From: Caldifarciminota bacterium
GTDB taxonomy: Bacteria > Hydrothermota > Hydrothermia > S141-80
Assembly (NCBI GenBank): GCA_027053375.1
Contig: JALUJC010000298.1
Span: 1 to 7,498 of the forward strand
DNA length: 7,498 nucleotides
Direction: 5' to 3'
In this document: positions 1-5,470 of the stretch, one piece after another
How positions within the stretch are numbered: position 1 is the first letter of the stretch
Layout of the letters: each line of letters starts with the position of its first letter
Position numbers and translations under genes: made by a program
The notes under the pieces: model-generated
The model's input: only the letters and a program-made list of their open reading frames with translations
Databases searched by the model: none
Told to the model about the DNA's origin: nothing

Positions 1-504
1 GATCAGGCTCACGCTGCGGGGCGGGATCCCGTCCGCTTCGAGGAATTGCCGGAGGAGTTCATCATCCCGGGTCTGATCCCAGTAGCCCACCCGTTTTCCC
101 TTCAGGTCCTGGATCCTTCGAATCCCTCTCCGTGCAATCAGCGCGGTCTGGGGTTCGGTCCTTGTGGACTGGAAGACGGTAAAGAGACGGTAGACGTGGG
201 CGCGACGAACAATGGCAGGGATAAACGTTTCAAAAAGCGTGCCACCGCTGAATTGCGATGCGCCGTTGGCCACAAGTTCTGTCTCATCTGCCCGTCGGAT
301 CTGCAGATCCAGCGCCACGTCCACCTTCAGGGAATCAAAGTATCCGTTGTCTGCGGCAACCCAGATGGGCAGGGCATAGGGGGTCAGTGCATAGGCGATT
401 TTGCCAGAGACCTGACTCCTTGCCTGGATCTGGGGTCGGATCAGAATAAAGATCAGAATGAAAAAAAGCACCGTATTCACCACCGCAAGAAGACGCGCAC
501 TCAT
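1..504 (-). CDS. ABC-type solute-binding protein (NMT1/SsuA-like), 3'-truncated by window edge
   Basis: The first 168 codons of a leftward gene are present and the rest lies beyond base 1. Residues 4-22 form one strongly hydrophobic segment after MSARL, so the protein is exported or anchored in the membrane. No lipobox Cys follows it; IQA-RS at 26-30 is a possible signal peptidase I site. The mature part looks like the periplasmic binding proteins of nitrate/sulfonate/thiamine-precursor ABC importers (NMT1/THI5-like, SsuA/TauA). These signs are KIAYALTPYALPIWVAADNG at 35-54 followed by YF, a variable loop, and DLKGKRVGYWD at 133-143, then a Gly-rich turn near 159. The substrate cannot be told from this half. 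The ATG is preceded by AAAGGAGG at 510-517 with a 5-base gap and by a near-consensus promoter. The permease and ATPase genes would be expected further left but are not visible. The family call is fairly firm; the transport substrate is unknown. Confidence 0.8.
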   Translation of the reverse strand, partial: MSARLLAVVNTVLFFILIFILIRPQIQARSQVSGKIAYALTPYALPIWVAADNGYFDSLKVDVALDLQIRRADETELVANGASQFSGGTLFETFIPAIVRRAHVYRLFTVFQSTRTEPQTALIARRGIRRIQDLKGKRVGYWDQTRDDELLRQFLEADGIPPRSVSLI

Positions 505-545
505 TCGGTCCTCCTTTTTGCCGTACCCGTGCGTGGTTTGGCGAA

Positions 546-574
546 AGTATCCAATGATCGCGGGGGAATGTCAA
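546..574 (-). promoter_or_regulatory. Sigma-70-type promoter of the solute-binding protein gene
   Basis: On the minus strand TTGACA (569-574) is followed by a 17-base spacer and GATACT (546-551). The -35 box is perfect and the -10 box matches TATAAT at four of six positions. Transcription would start near base 540, giving a leader of about 35 bases before the ATG at 504, with the ribosome binding site inside it. Confidence 0.75.
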
Positions 575-585
575 GATGCGCTGCA

Positions 586-614
586 TTGACAGCACCGGGG
601 AGGCACCGGATAAT
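586..614 (+). promoter_or_regulatory. Sigma-70-type promoter of the dsbA-VKOR-radC unit
   Basis: TTGACA (586-591), a 17-base spacer and GATAAT (609-614) make a near-perfect housekeeping promoter. The start of transcription would be near 621, and the GAAAGGAGG ribosome site at 625-633 follows almost at once. The -35 box lies 11 bp from the -35 box of the divergent promoter, so a single bound regulator could affect both. Confidence 0.8.
592..609 (+). repeat. GCACCGG direct repeat inside the promoter spacer
   Basis: The heptamer GCACCGG occurs at 592-598 and again at 603-609, 11 bp apart, or about one helical turn. It fills the spacer between the -35 and -10 boxes of the dsbA promoter. This placement would suit a repressor site, but two copies of a GC-rich heptamer can arise by chance in this base composition. 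Confidence 0.35.
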
Positions 615-640
615 TGTGAAAACCGAAAGGAGGATGCCTG

Positions 641-1318
641 ATGAAACGGAGCCTGTATGTTTTTTATGCGCTGATTGCCCTGGTGGTGGTGGGCGGTGGG
701 GTGTGGATTGCTTCCAGTGGACAGAAGTCCGGGCGTTCCTCATCGGTGCCCCCGTCTTCGGTTCAGCCTGTGGCTACGTGGAAGGATGCGGAGGAGGTGG
801 GGATGGCGGTGGGCGATCCGAAGGCACCGGTGACGGTGGTGGAGTTTGCAGATCTGGCCTGCCCCTACTGTGCCTATATGGCGCTCAAAGTCTTCCCTGC
901 CGTGAAACCGTCCTATATCGAGACCGGGAAGGTTCGCTGGATCTTTGTGGACTTTCCGCTCCCCAGTCACAGGAATTCCTTTACCGCTGCCGTGCTCACC
1001 CATTGTGCCGGAGAACAGGGGAAATACTGGGATCTTCAGGAACGGTTTTTTGAGCGGATGAACGACTGGGCCCATGAGCAGGATCCGGTGCCCGCGCTGT
1101 TGAGCATTGCGGAAGAACTGAATCTGGACACAAAAGCCCTGAAAGCCTGTCTGGAGTCCGGTGTGTACACCGATCGGGTGAAAAAGTCTCAGCAGTACGG
1201 GCTGCAGATGGGTATCCGCGCCACACCTTCTTTCTTCATCAACGGGCGGTTTGTGGAAGGGGCCATGCCCCTGGAACGCTTTCAGGCACTTCTGGACGAG
1301 ATGCTCTCGGGTTCATGA
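641..1318 (+). CDS. Membrane-anchored DsbA-family thiol oxidoreductase (Thioredoxin_4 type)
   Basis: The protein has 225 residues and probably forms disulfide bonds in exported proteins. Residues 5-24 are a single hydrophobic segment, then a Ser/Pro-rich linker to about residue 45, so the catalytic domain should sit outside the membrane. The thioredoxin-fold domain begins near GDPKAPVTVVEFADLACPYC. The active site is C74-P-Y-C77. The cis-proline loop is T195-P196 in RATPSFFING. C122 and C170 lie in the helical insert, where many DsbA/BdbD-like proteins carry a second Cys pair. Length and layout fit the family. The start is set by GAAAGGAGG at 625-633, seven bases upstream. The stop overlaps the start of the VKOR gene by ATGA, which implies translational coupling and a functional pair: VKOR re-oxidises the CPYC site. 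A reductase or isomerase role (DsbC/DsbG-like) cannot be excluded, but the VKOR neighbour favours oxidation. Confidence 0.9.
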   Translation: MKRSLYVFYALIALVVVGGGVWIASSGQKSGRSSSVPPSSVQPVATWKDAEEVGMAVGDPKAPVTVVEFADLACPYCAYMALKVFPAVKPSYIETGKVRWIFVDFPLPSHRNSFTAAVLTHCAGEQGKYWDLQERFFERMNDWAHEQDPVPALLSIAEELNLDTKALKACLESGVYTDRVKKSQQYGLQMGIRATPSFFINGRFVEGAMPLERFQALLDEMLSGS

Positions 1319-1758
1319 TCCGCCGGATGATTCTGGCCCTTCTTGCACTGGGAGGTGGGGTGATTTCTCTGTACCTCACCCTTTACAAGTTCGGGCTGGT
1401 GGGGTCTGTGGCCTGTGGTGGAAGTGCGGGATGTGAGGTGGTGCAGACCAGCCCCTATGCCCTGTTCCTTGGCATCCCGGTTCCCCTGTGGGGTCTGGGA
1501 GGGTATGCACTGCTGTTCGCACTGGCCTTTGCCACCGTTCAGTGGCCCCACCTTGCGGCCCGTCTGGATCGCTGGATGGTGGGGCTTTCCTCCCTGGCGC
1601 TGTTGTTTTCCCTGTACCTCACAGCCCTGGAACTCTTTGTGATCCATGCCATCTGCCGGTGGTGTGTGGCGTCACAGGTGATTGTTCTGCTGTACTGGGC
1701 AATCAGCCTCTCGCTGGTACGCAATGGACTGTCAGAAACGGCTACGGGACCTGCCTGA
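1315..1758 (+). CDS. VKOR-family quinone-dependent thiol oxidase (DsbB functional analogue)
   Basis: This 147-residue membrane protein matches bacterial homologues of vitamin K epoxide reductase. About four membrane spans can be seen (roughly 5-23, 55-76, 88-108 and 117-136). The diagnostic cysteines are present: C34 and C40 in the loop after the first span (VACGGSAGCEVV), which shuttle electrons from the partner, and the C114-R-W-C117 site at the start of the last span, which hands them to quinone. S46 and the G-I-P-V-P segment at 53-57 also fit the family. Some bacterial VKORs are fused to a thioredoxin domain. This one is free-standing, and the DsbA-like protein encoded just upstream with a 4-base overlap is the obvious partner. 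The start has only a weak ribosome site and likely depends on termination of the upstream gene. The 3' end overlaps radC. Confidence 0.92.
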   Translation: MIRRMILALLALGGGVISLYLTLYKFGLVGSVACGGSAGCEVVQTSPYALFLGIPVPLWGLGGYALLFALAFATVQWPHLAARLDRWMVGLSSLALLFSLYLTALELFVIHAICRWCVASQVIVLLYWAISLSLVRNGLSETATGPA

Positions 1759-2449
1759 AGATCAGCGTCCCCGGGAACGTATCCGACGCGAGGGACCGCA
1801 GCATCTGTCTCCTCAGGAACTGGTGGCCGCCATTCTGGGTAAGGGGACACGCAAGCGCGATGTGCTGCAGCTGGCCTGTGAGGTGGTGCGACACTACCGG
1901 ATTGGCCGGTATCGCTGGCGGCGAACCGTCCCCTCCGTAGAGGAAGTCCGGCAGGCCCTGGGGGTGGGGGAAGCCACGGCAACCCAGATCGTTGCACTGC
2001 TTGAGCTCTCTCATCGGATTCACCAGCAGGGGGATCAGGTGACCCTGTTTACCCCGGAGGATGTGGCCCGTTATGTGGACCCCATGAAATGGATGGACAA
2101 GGAAGAACTCCGTGGTCTGTACCTCAACACCCGGAGGGAATTGGTGCGTGATGAGTTGATCTCTCTGGGGACCGTCAACGAATCATTGGCCCATCCCCGT
2201 GAGATTCTCCGGCCCGCGCTGCTCTCCTCGGCAGTGTCCTTTATCCTGGTTCACAACCACCCCTCGGGGGATCCCACACCTTCACGGGAGGACCTTGCCC
2301 TGACCCGCAGGGTGGCCTATCTTGCGCGGGAGATGGATATTCCGCTGGATGACCATGTGGTGGTGGCACGGGGAGGGTTTGTCTCCCTGGCCCGGCGTCA
2401 TCCGGAACTGTTCCCCGGGAAATCGTCTCCTCCCAGCGCCCGGCGGTAG
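1724..2449 (+). CDS. radC: RadC-family JAB/MPN-domain protein
   Basis: The protein is 241 residues from the ATG at 1724. It opens with the usual RadC N-terminus (RLRDLPEDQRPRERI, then LSPQELVAAILGKGT), has a helix-hairpin-helix-like LGVGEATATQI at 79-89, and a C-terminal JAMM metal site: E153 in VNES, H177-N-H179-P-S-G, and D190 in the SRED segment. Members resemble metal-dependent hydrolases. A role in DNA repair was proposed from old genetics but was later withdrawn, so the cellular job is unclear. The start was chosen because family similarity begins there; an ATG at 1682 would add 14 unrelated residues. It overlaps the VKOR gene by 35 bases and lacks a strong ribosome site, so coupling is likely. 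Its last 52 bases overlap the end of the convergent dehydrogenase gene. No functional link to disulfide formation is evident. Confidence 0.93.
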   Translation: MDCQKRLRDLPEDQRPRERIRREGPQHLSPQELVAAILGKGTRKRDVLQLACEVVRHYRIGRYRWRRTVPSVEEVRQALGVGEATATQIVALLELSHRIHQQGDQVTLFTPEDVARYVDPMKWMDKEELRGLYLNTRRELVRDELISLGTVNESLAHPREILRPALLSSAVSFILVHNHPSGDPTPSREDLALTRRVAYLAREMDIPLDDHVVVARGGFVSLARRHPELFPGKSSPPSARR

Positions 2450-3600
2450 ATGGCCCGCACGGCGTCCCGATCCATGGGGGCGGGACCCGGAATCCGACCC
2501 TCGTCCCATCCATAATCCTGCAGCGCACGCTCCGTCATCGGCTCCAGATCTGCCTCCTGCACGCCCAGTTCACGGAGCGAACGCGCGACCCGCAGATCCT
2601 CCAGCCACCGAATCACATGGCGCACCAGCGCCTCAGGGTCCCGGGTGCCTGTGAGCGCAAGAGAAAGGGGTGACCAGATCTCTGGTCTTTGCCGGGTCTG
2701 GTACTCAAGATAGGCCGGCAGCAGGGAGGCCAGGCCCTGGGGATGGGCGATATCAGGGTAGTATCCGGAAAGGGCATGTTCCAGCCAGTGCAGGGACAGG
2801 GTGCCTCCTGTGCCCATCCGTCCCCAGCGGTTCATGGAGAGGGTGGACAGGAGCGCCAGGCTTGCCCTCAGTTCCACGCGGTCGGGGAAACGCAACACCT
2901 CCCGGGATCGTTCCATCACCTCCTGCAGCGCAAGGAGGCTGATACGCTCGGCGAGGGAAAAGGAAGCCTGAAACATCGTGAGCGGTTCCAGGAACTGACA
3001 GAAGATGTCCACAGCCCCCAGCGCTGTCTGTTCGGGGGACAGGCTGGTGTGAAGAACAGGATCCATCAGCACCACCCGGGGGGTCAGTTCAGGAAAACTC
3101 AGGAAAAGCTTCCGTTTCTGTTCCCGGTGGTTCAGAACAGCGGCTCCATCGGACTCGGATCCGCTCCCTGCGACGGTGGGAACGGCCACAACCGGTGGGA
3201 GTTCCCGTGGAAGGGGTGGGAGAGATTTCCCGGGTTCGTACACATAATCCCAGATGTCCCGTCCGGAGGCCATCGCCAGGGCTGCGGCTTTGGTGGCATC
3301 CATCACACTTCCTCCCCCAAGCGCCAGCAGCCAGTCCACGTTCTCCTGAAAGAGGTCGCGAATCCGGTGCACATCGTCCCGATCCGGATTGGATGGAATG
3401 CCCTCCGCGAGGAAAACCTGGAGTCCCGCCTGTTCCAGCGTCTGGATCACCCGGGGAAGCACGCCGCTCTCTCGTGCCCAGCGTTTTCCGGTCACGATGC
3501 CCACCCGGTTGCCCAGGGTATTCAGGGTGGGGAGGATTTTCCAGAGCACGTCGGGTCCAAAATGAAACGCCCGTGGAAAAACCACGTGGGTACGCTTCAT
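2398..3600 (-). CDS. Iron-containing (group III) alcohol dehydrogenase family protein with a changed metal ligand
   Basis: This 400-residue cytoplasmic protein has full family length. The N-terminal nucleotide-binding half shows GGGSVMDATKAAA at 95-107 and PTVAGSGSESDGAAVL at 141-156. The C-terminal helical half carries the metal site: D198, H271 (LSLHWLEHALSG) and H286 (IAHPQGLA). The second ligand, normally His four residues after the Asp (as in FucO and YqhD), is Gln202 here (D-I-F-C-Q, codon CAG at 2995-2997). Relatives reduce aldehydes or oxidise alcohols with NAD(P)H and Fe or Zn. The substrate cannot be named, and the Gln may alter metal choice or activity. The start is supported by AAGGAGGAGG at 3605-3614 and by the ATGA overlap with the NYN gene, whose message it shares. 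The 3' end runs 52 bases into radC on the other strand. Confidence 0.9.
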   Translation of the reverse strand: MKRTHVVFPRAFHFGPDVLWKILPTLNTLGNRVGIVTGKRWARESGVLPRVIQTLEQAGLQVFLAEGIPSNPDRDDVHRIRDLFQENVDWLLALGGGSVMDATKAAALAMASGRDIWDYVYEPGKSLPPLPRELPPVVAVPTVAGSGSESDGAAVLNHREQKRKLFLSFPELTPRVVLMDPVLHTSLSPEQTALGAVDIFCQFLEPLTMFQASFSLAERISLLALQEVMERSREVLRFPDRVELRASLALLSTLSMNRWGRMGTGGTLSLHWLEHALSGYYPDIAHPQGLASLLPAYLEYQTRQRPEIWSPLSLALTGTRDPEALVRHVIRWLEDLRVARSLRELGVQEADLEPMTERALQDYGWDEGRIPGPAPMDRDAVRAIYRRALGGDDFPGNSSG

Positions 3601-4460
3601 CTACCCTCCTCCTTCAGATCCGGTGTACGGTTCTCCTGTGTCACCCTGCGAACCGCCCGGTCCCCTGTCTCCGGTGCGTCGTAGATCTCCACCAGCCCCC
3701 GTTCAACCGCACGTTCCAGAAGCAGGCGGCGCAGCTGGGGATCCTCGGGAAGCCAGGGATCCTTCCAGCGATTCAGAAAAAAGGAGAGACCCACATACCC
3801 GTGCTGGAAGTGGTTTTCTGCACGTTCCAGCGCTTCCAGAAAGGTGGGAAGATAGCGTTCGGGGTCAGGTTCTTCCCGGGAGATGAACGTTCCTTCTTCT
3901 GAGCGCAGAAAAAGTTCGGTCCCCTTGATCAGGTCCAGGTGGCTGAAGGCGGCGGAACGAAGCTGAGGAGAGAGACCATGTTCCCCCCATGTGGCGATGT
4001 ACACCACTTTGCCCAGGCGGTGAATGGCTTCCACGGCAGGGGTGAAATCGGCGTCTCCGCTCATCAGAACCAGCGTGTCATAGGCATGCACAGCGGCCAG
4101 TTGCAGCATGTCGGCCACCATACGGGTGTCCACTCCTTTCTCCTGCGTATAGGGGATGTGGGCGTTGCACTCCGGGCAGAAAAGGGAACGGGTGCGTTTT
4201 TCAAGCCGGATCACGAAAAACCCGGGTTCCAGTTCCAGGCTTTTGAGAAAGTTCTCCACACCCCGCTGTTCAGGGTCCTGCGGATCGGTTGCTGTGTAAT
4301 AATAGGCCCCCCGGAAGCTGGTTCCGCCCACCTGCTGCACCAGCCACTCGGCGAGCCGTGTGAAATGGATAAAAAAATGCTCATTGCGGGACCGCTGCTG
4401 TACAAAATGGAGGAATCCTTTATAGAAGTTTTTCCCATCAAAGAAAAGCATCACCTTCAT
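3597..4460 (-). CDS. NYN-domain (LabA/DUF88-like) PIN-fold protein with a CxxC insert
   Basis: The protein has 287 residues. The NYN domain, a PIN-like fold of predicted metal-dependent RNases, covers about residues 1-180. Its acidic markers are FFDGKNFY (D8, N11), EKGVDTRMVADM (D111, D117) and VLMSGDADFTP (D136, D138). Between the first strands and EKGVD lies FCPECNAH (C95, C98, H101), a possible metal-binding knuckle seen in some LabA-like proteins. Residues 185-287 are charged, may be helical, and resemble no domain I can name. A role in RNA cleavage or binding is inferred from the family only. The start at 4460 is supported by AAGGAGG at 4466-4472 and by the domain beginning at residue 1. 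Upstream in-frame ATGs (to 4604) would cross the predicted promoter. It is translationally coupled to the downstream alcohol dehydrogenase gene. Confidence 0.88.
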   Translation of the reverse strand: MKVMLFFDGKNFYKGFLHFVQQRSRNEHFFIHFTRLAEWLVQQVGGTSFRGAYYYTATDPQDPEQRGVENFLKSLELEPGFFVIRLEKRTRSLFCPECNAHIPYTQEKGVDTRMVADMLQLAAVHAYDTLVLMSGDADFTPAVEAIHRLGKVVYIATWGEHGLSPQLRSAAFSHLDLIKGTELFLRSEEGTFISREEPDPERYLPTFLEALERAENHFQHGYVGLSFFLNRWKDPWLPEDPQLRRLLLERAVERGLVEIYDAPETGDRAVRRVTQENRTPDLKEEGR

Positions 4461-4481
4461 GGGCGCCTCCTTGCGCTTCTT

Positions 4482-4588
4482 TCGGGGAAAAGATACACAA
4501 CACCACCGGGAATGTCCATGCCTCCCTGCAGATATGTTCCCCGATTCTCCCGCTCCCCGGGTGTTCGTAAACCAGGGAGGTCGGGGAA
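4482..4588. repeat. Three copies of TCGGGGAA plus an 8-bp inverted repeat in the intergenic region
   Basis: TCGGGGAA lies at 4482-4489 and 4581-4588 on the plus strand, and its complement TTCCCCGA at 4537-4544. Start-to-start distances are 55 and 44 bp, both multiples of 11. A second pair, CCTCCCTG (4521-4528) and CAGGGAGG (4573-4580), is a perfect 8-bp inverted repeat. The leftmost copy sits at the predicted transcription start of the NYN gene. The set may be an operator or may fold as RNA; neither is shown. Confidence 0.45.
4490..4518 (-). promoter_or_regulatory. Predicted sigma-70-type promoter of the NYN-dehydrogenase unit
   Basis: On the minus strand TGGACA (4513-4518), a 17-base spacer and TATCTT (4490-4495) match the consensus at five and four of six positions. 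Transcription would begin near 4483, leaving a leader of about 22 bases that holds the AAGGAGG site. This supports the ATG at 4460 as the start of the NYN gene. Confidence 0.5.
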
Positions 4589-4608
4589 AGGGTTGATGAA
4601 CCACAGAT

Positions 4609-4637
4609 TTGACGATTCGTATGCGTCATTCCACAAT
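4609..4637 (+). promoter_or_regulatory. Predicted sigma-70-type promoter of the DUF1295-like gene
   Basis: TTGACG (4609-4614), a 17-base spacer and CACAAT (4632-4637) lie in the most AT-rich stretch of the window (30 of 80 bases are G or C in 4601-4680). The arms TGACG (4610-4614) and CGTCA (4624-4628) form a small inverted repeat over the -35 side. If used, transcription starts near 4644, downstream of the ATG at 4596, so translation must begin later. Confidence 0.45.
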
Positions 4638-4673
4638 TTCGGAAGATATGATCGGTTGTTAGAATATTCTCAT

Positions 4674-4680
4674 AAAAGGA
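4674..4680 (+). promoter_or_regulatory. Ribosome binding site that favours the GTG start at 4689
   Basis: AAAAGGA at 4674-4680 sits eight bases before GTG 4689, a normal spacing. The alternative ATG at 4596 has G-rich sequence upstream, but only at poor spacing (GGGAGG 15 bases away, GGGAAAGGG three bases away). Confidence 0.5.
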
Positions 4681-4688
4681 ATCCGGGC

Positions 4689-5417
4689 GTGAAGGTGTGG
4701 TTGTGGAACGCCATCCTCATTGAGATGATGGCGCTGGCCGGTTTTCTGGGTGTGCGACGCACCCGCCGCACGCACGTTGCGTTTGCCATCGGATTCAACA
4801 CCATGTTGCCGGTTGCGGGACTGTATATCCTTGCCTTTCCGCCGCTGACCGTGCGCCACATCATCCTTCTGGTCATGGTCCTTCTTTACCTTGCCCACAT
4901 GAACTGGTTGCTGCTATTTCAAAGCAGGCATACGGCTATTCCCAAGCTGGATGCCGGGATATCCGCTTTTCAGAAATCCCTGTTGCCCGTTGTGCTCACG
5001 AATACGGTGGGATGGGGGTATTGCCTCCCCTTTTATTTTGCTGCAAGGAGACATACGCCGCTGGGCTGGCAGGACGGCATCGCGGTGCTGGTATATGCCA
5101 TCGGAACTCTGATCCATTTCGGGAGCGATTTTCAGAAAAAGCGCTTCAAAGCACGTGCGGATTCTGAAGGGAAACTGCTCCAGACCGGATTCTGGGCGCT
5201 GTGCCGCCATCCCAATTATTTCGGGGATTTCCTGATCTATCTCTCCTTTGCGTGGATCGGGGGAAGTGTGTGGGGATGGGTGGCGCCCGTGCTGAATTTT
5301 GTGCAGTACCGACTGGACGCCATCCCGAAGAATGAACAGTGGGCCGCCGCGCGATACGGCCCCCGGTGGGAAGCGTACAAAAAGCGGGTGAAAATGTTCA
5401 TCCCGTTCCTCTATTAA
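4689..5417 (+). CDS. DUF1295/ICMT-like integral membrane protein (steroid 5-alpha-reductase C-terminal-like)
   Basis: The protein has 242 residues from GTG 4689, or 273 from ATG 4596. About six hydrophobic segments are visible, with a short soluble stretch before the C-terminal signature. That signature is IHFGSDFQKKRFK, then LLQTGFWALCRHPNYFGD, and at the end RYGPRWEAYKKRVKMFIPFL. RHPNYFG is shared by DUF1295 proteins, isoprenylcysteine carboxyl methyltransferases and the C-terminal domain of steroid 5-alpha-reductases, which bind SAM or NADPH at the membrane. The reaction here is unknown; methylation or reduction of a lipid-like substrate is the family-based guess. I chose GTG because the 31 extra N-terminal residues are polar, lie in AT-rich DNA and would overlap the predicted promoter, while AAAAGGA is well placed before GTG. 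The next gene follows after 53 bases on the same strand. Confidence 0.8.
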   Translation: MKVWLWNAILIEMMALAGFLGVRRTRRTHVAFAIGFNTMLPVAGLYILAFPPLTVRHIILLVMVLLYLAHMNWLLLFQSRHTAIPKLDAGISAFQKSLLPVVLTNTVGWGYCLPFYFAARRHTPLGWQDGIAVLVYAIGTLIHFGSDFQKKRFKARADSEGKLLQTGFWALCRHPNYFGDFLIYLSFAWIGGSVWGWVAPVLNFVQYRLDAIPKNEQWAAARYGPRWEAYKKRVKMFIPFLY

Positions 5418-5420
5418 TCC

Positions 5421-5453
5421 CGCTCCCGCCCCTCAGGGAGGTGGAGGCGTTTT
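5421..5453 (+). terminator. Weak candidate intrinsic terminator after the DUF1295-like gene
   Basis: Bases 5421-5433 can pair with 5437-5449 around a three-base loop. The stem is GC-rich with two mismatches and several G-T pairs, and four T residues (5450-5453) follow. The stem is imperfect and the T run short, so it may only attenuate, or do nothing. Confidence 0.25.
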
Positions 5454-5470
5454 GAACGGGGGAGGTCAGC

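Noticed and set aside
46..1053. Long open frame on the plus strand covering the solute-binding protein gene and part of dsbA
   Set aside because: It has no family-like sequence, is antisense to the solute-binding gene and overlaps dsbA in another frame. Its composition is that of a shadow of GC-rich genes.
1682..1723. ATG at 1682 as the start of radC
   Set aside because: The 14 extra residues come from a frame shared with the VKOR membrane region and do not resemble RadC N-termini.
2409..2419. TTCCCCGGGAA palindrome as a terminator between radC and the dehydrogenase
   Set aside because: There is no loop and no T tract, and it lies inside both coding sequences.
2689..3684. 331-codon open frame antisense to the alcohol dehydrogenase
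   Set aside because: The minus-strand frame carries clear dehydrogenase motifs and a ribosome site. The plus-strand translation is low-complexity, rich in Gly, Gln and His, with no motif.
3939..4595. Upstream extension of the DUF1295-like frame, antisense to the NYN gene
   Set aside because: The extension has no membrane or domain character and crosses the NYN gene and its promoter. Family similarity begins only after about 4689.
4461..4604. N-terminal extension of the NYN protein to an ATG at 4604
   Set aside because: It would cross the predicted promoter and bypass the AAGGAGG site. The NYN domain starts exactly at the ATG at 4460.
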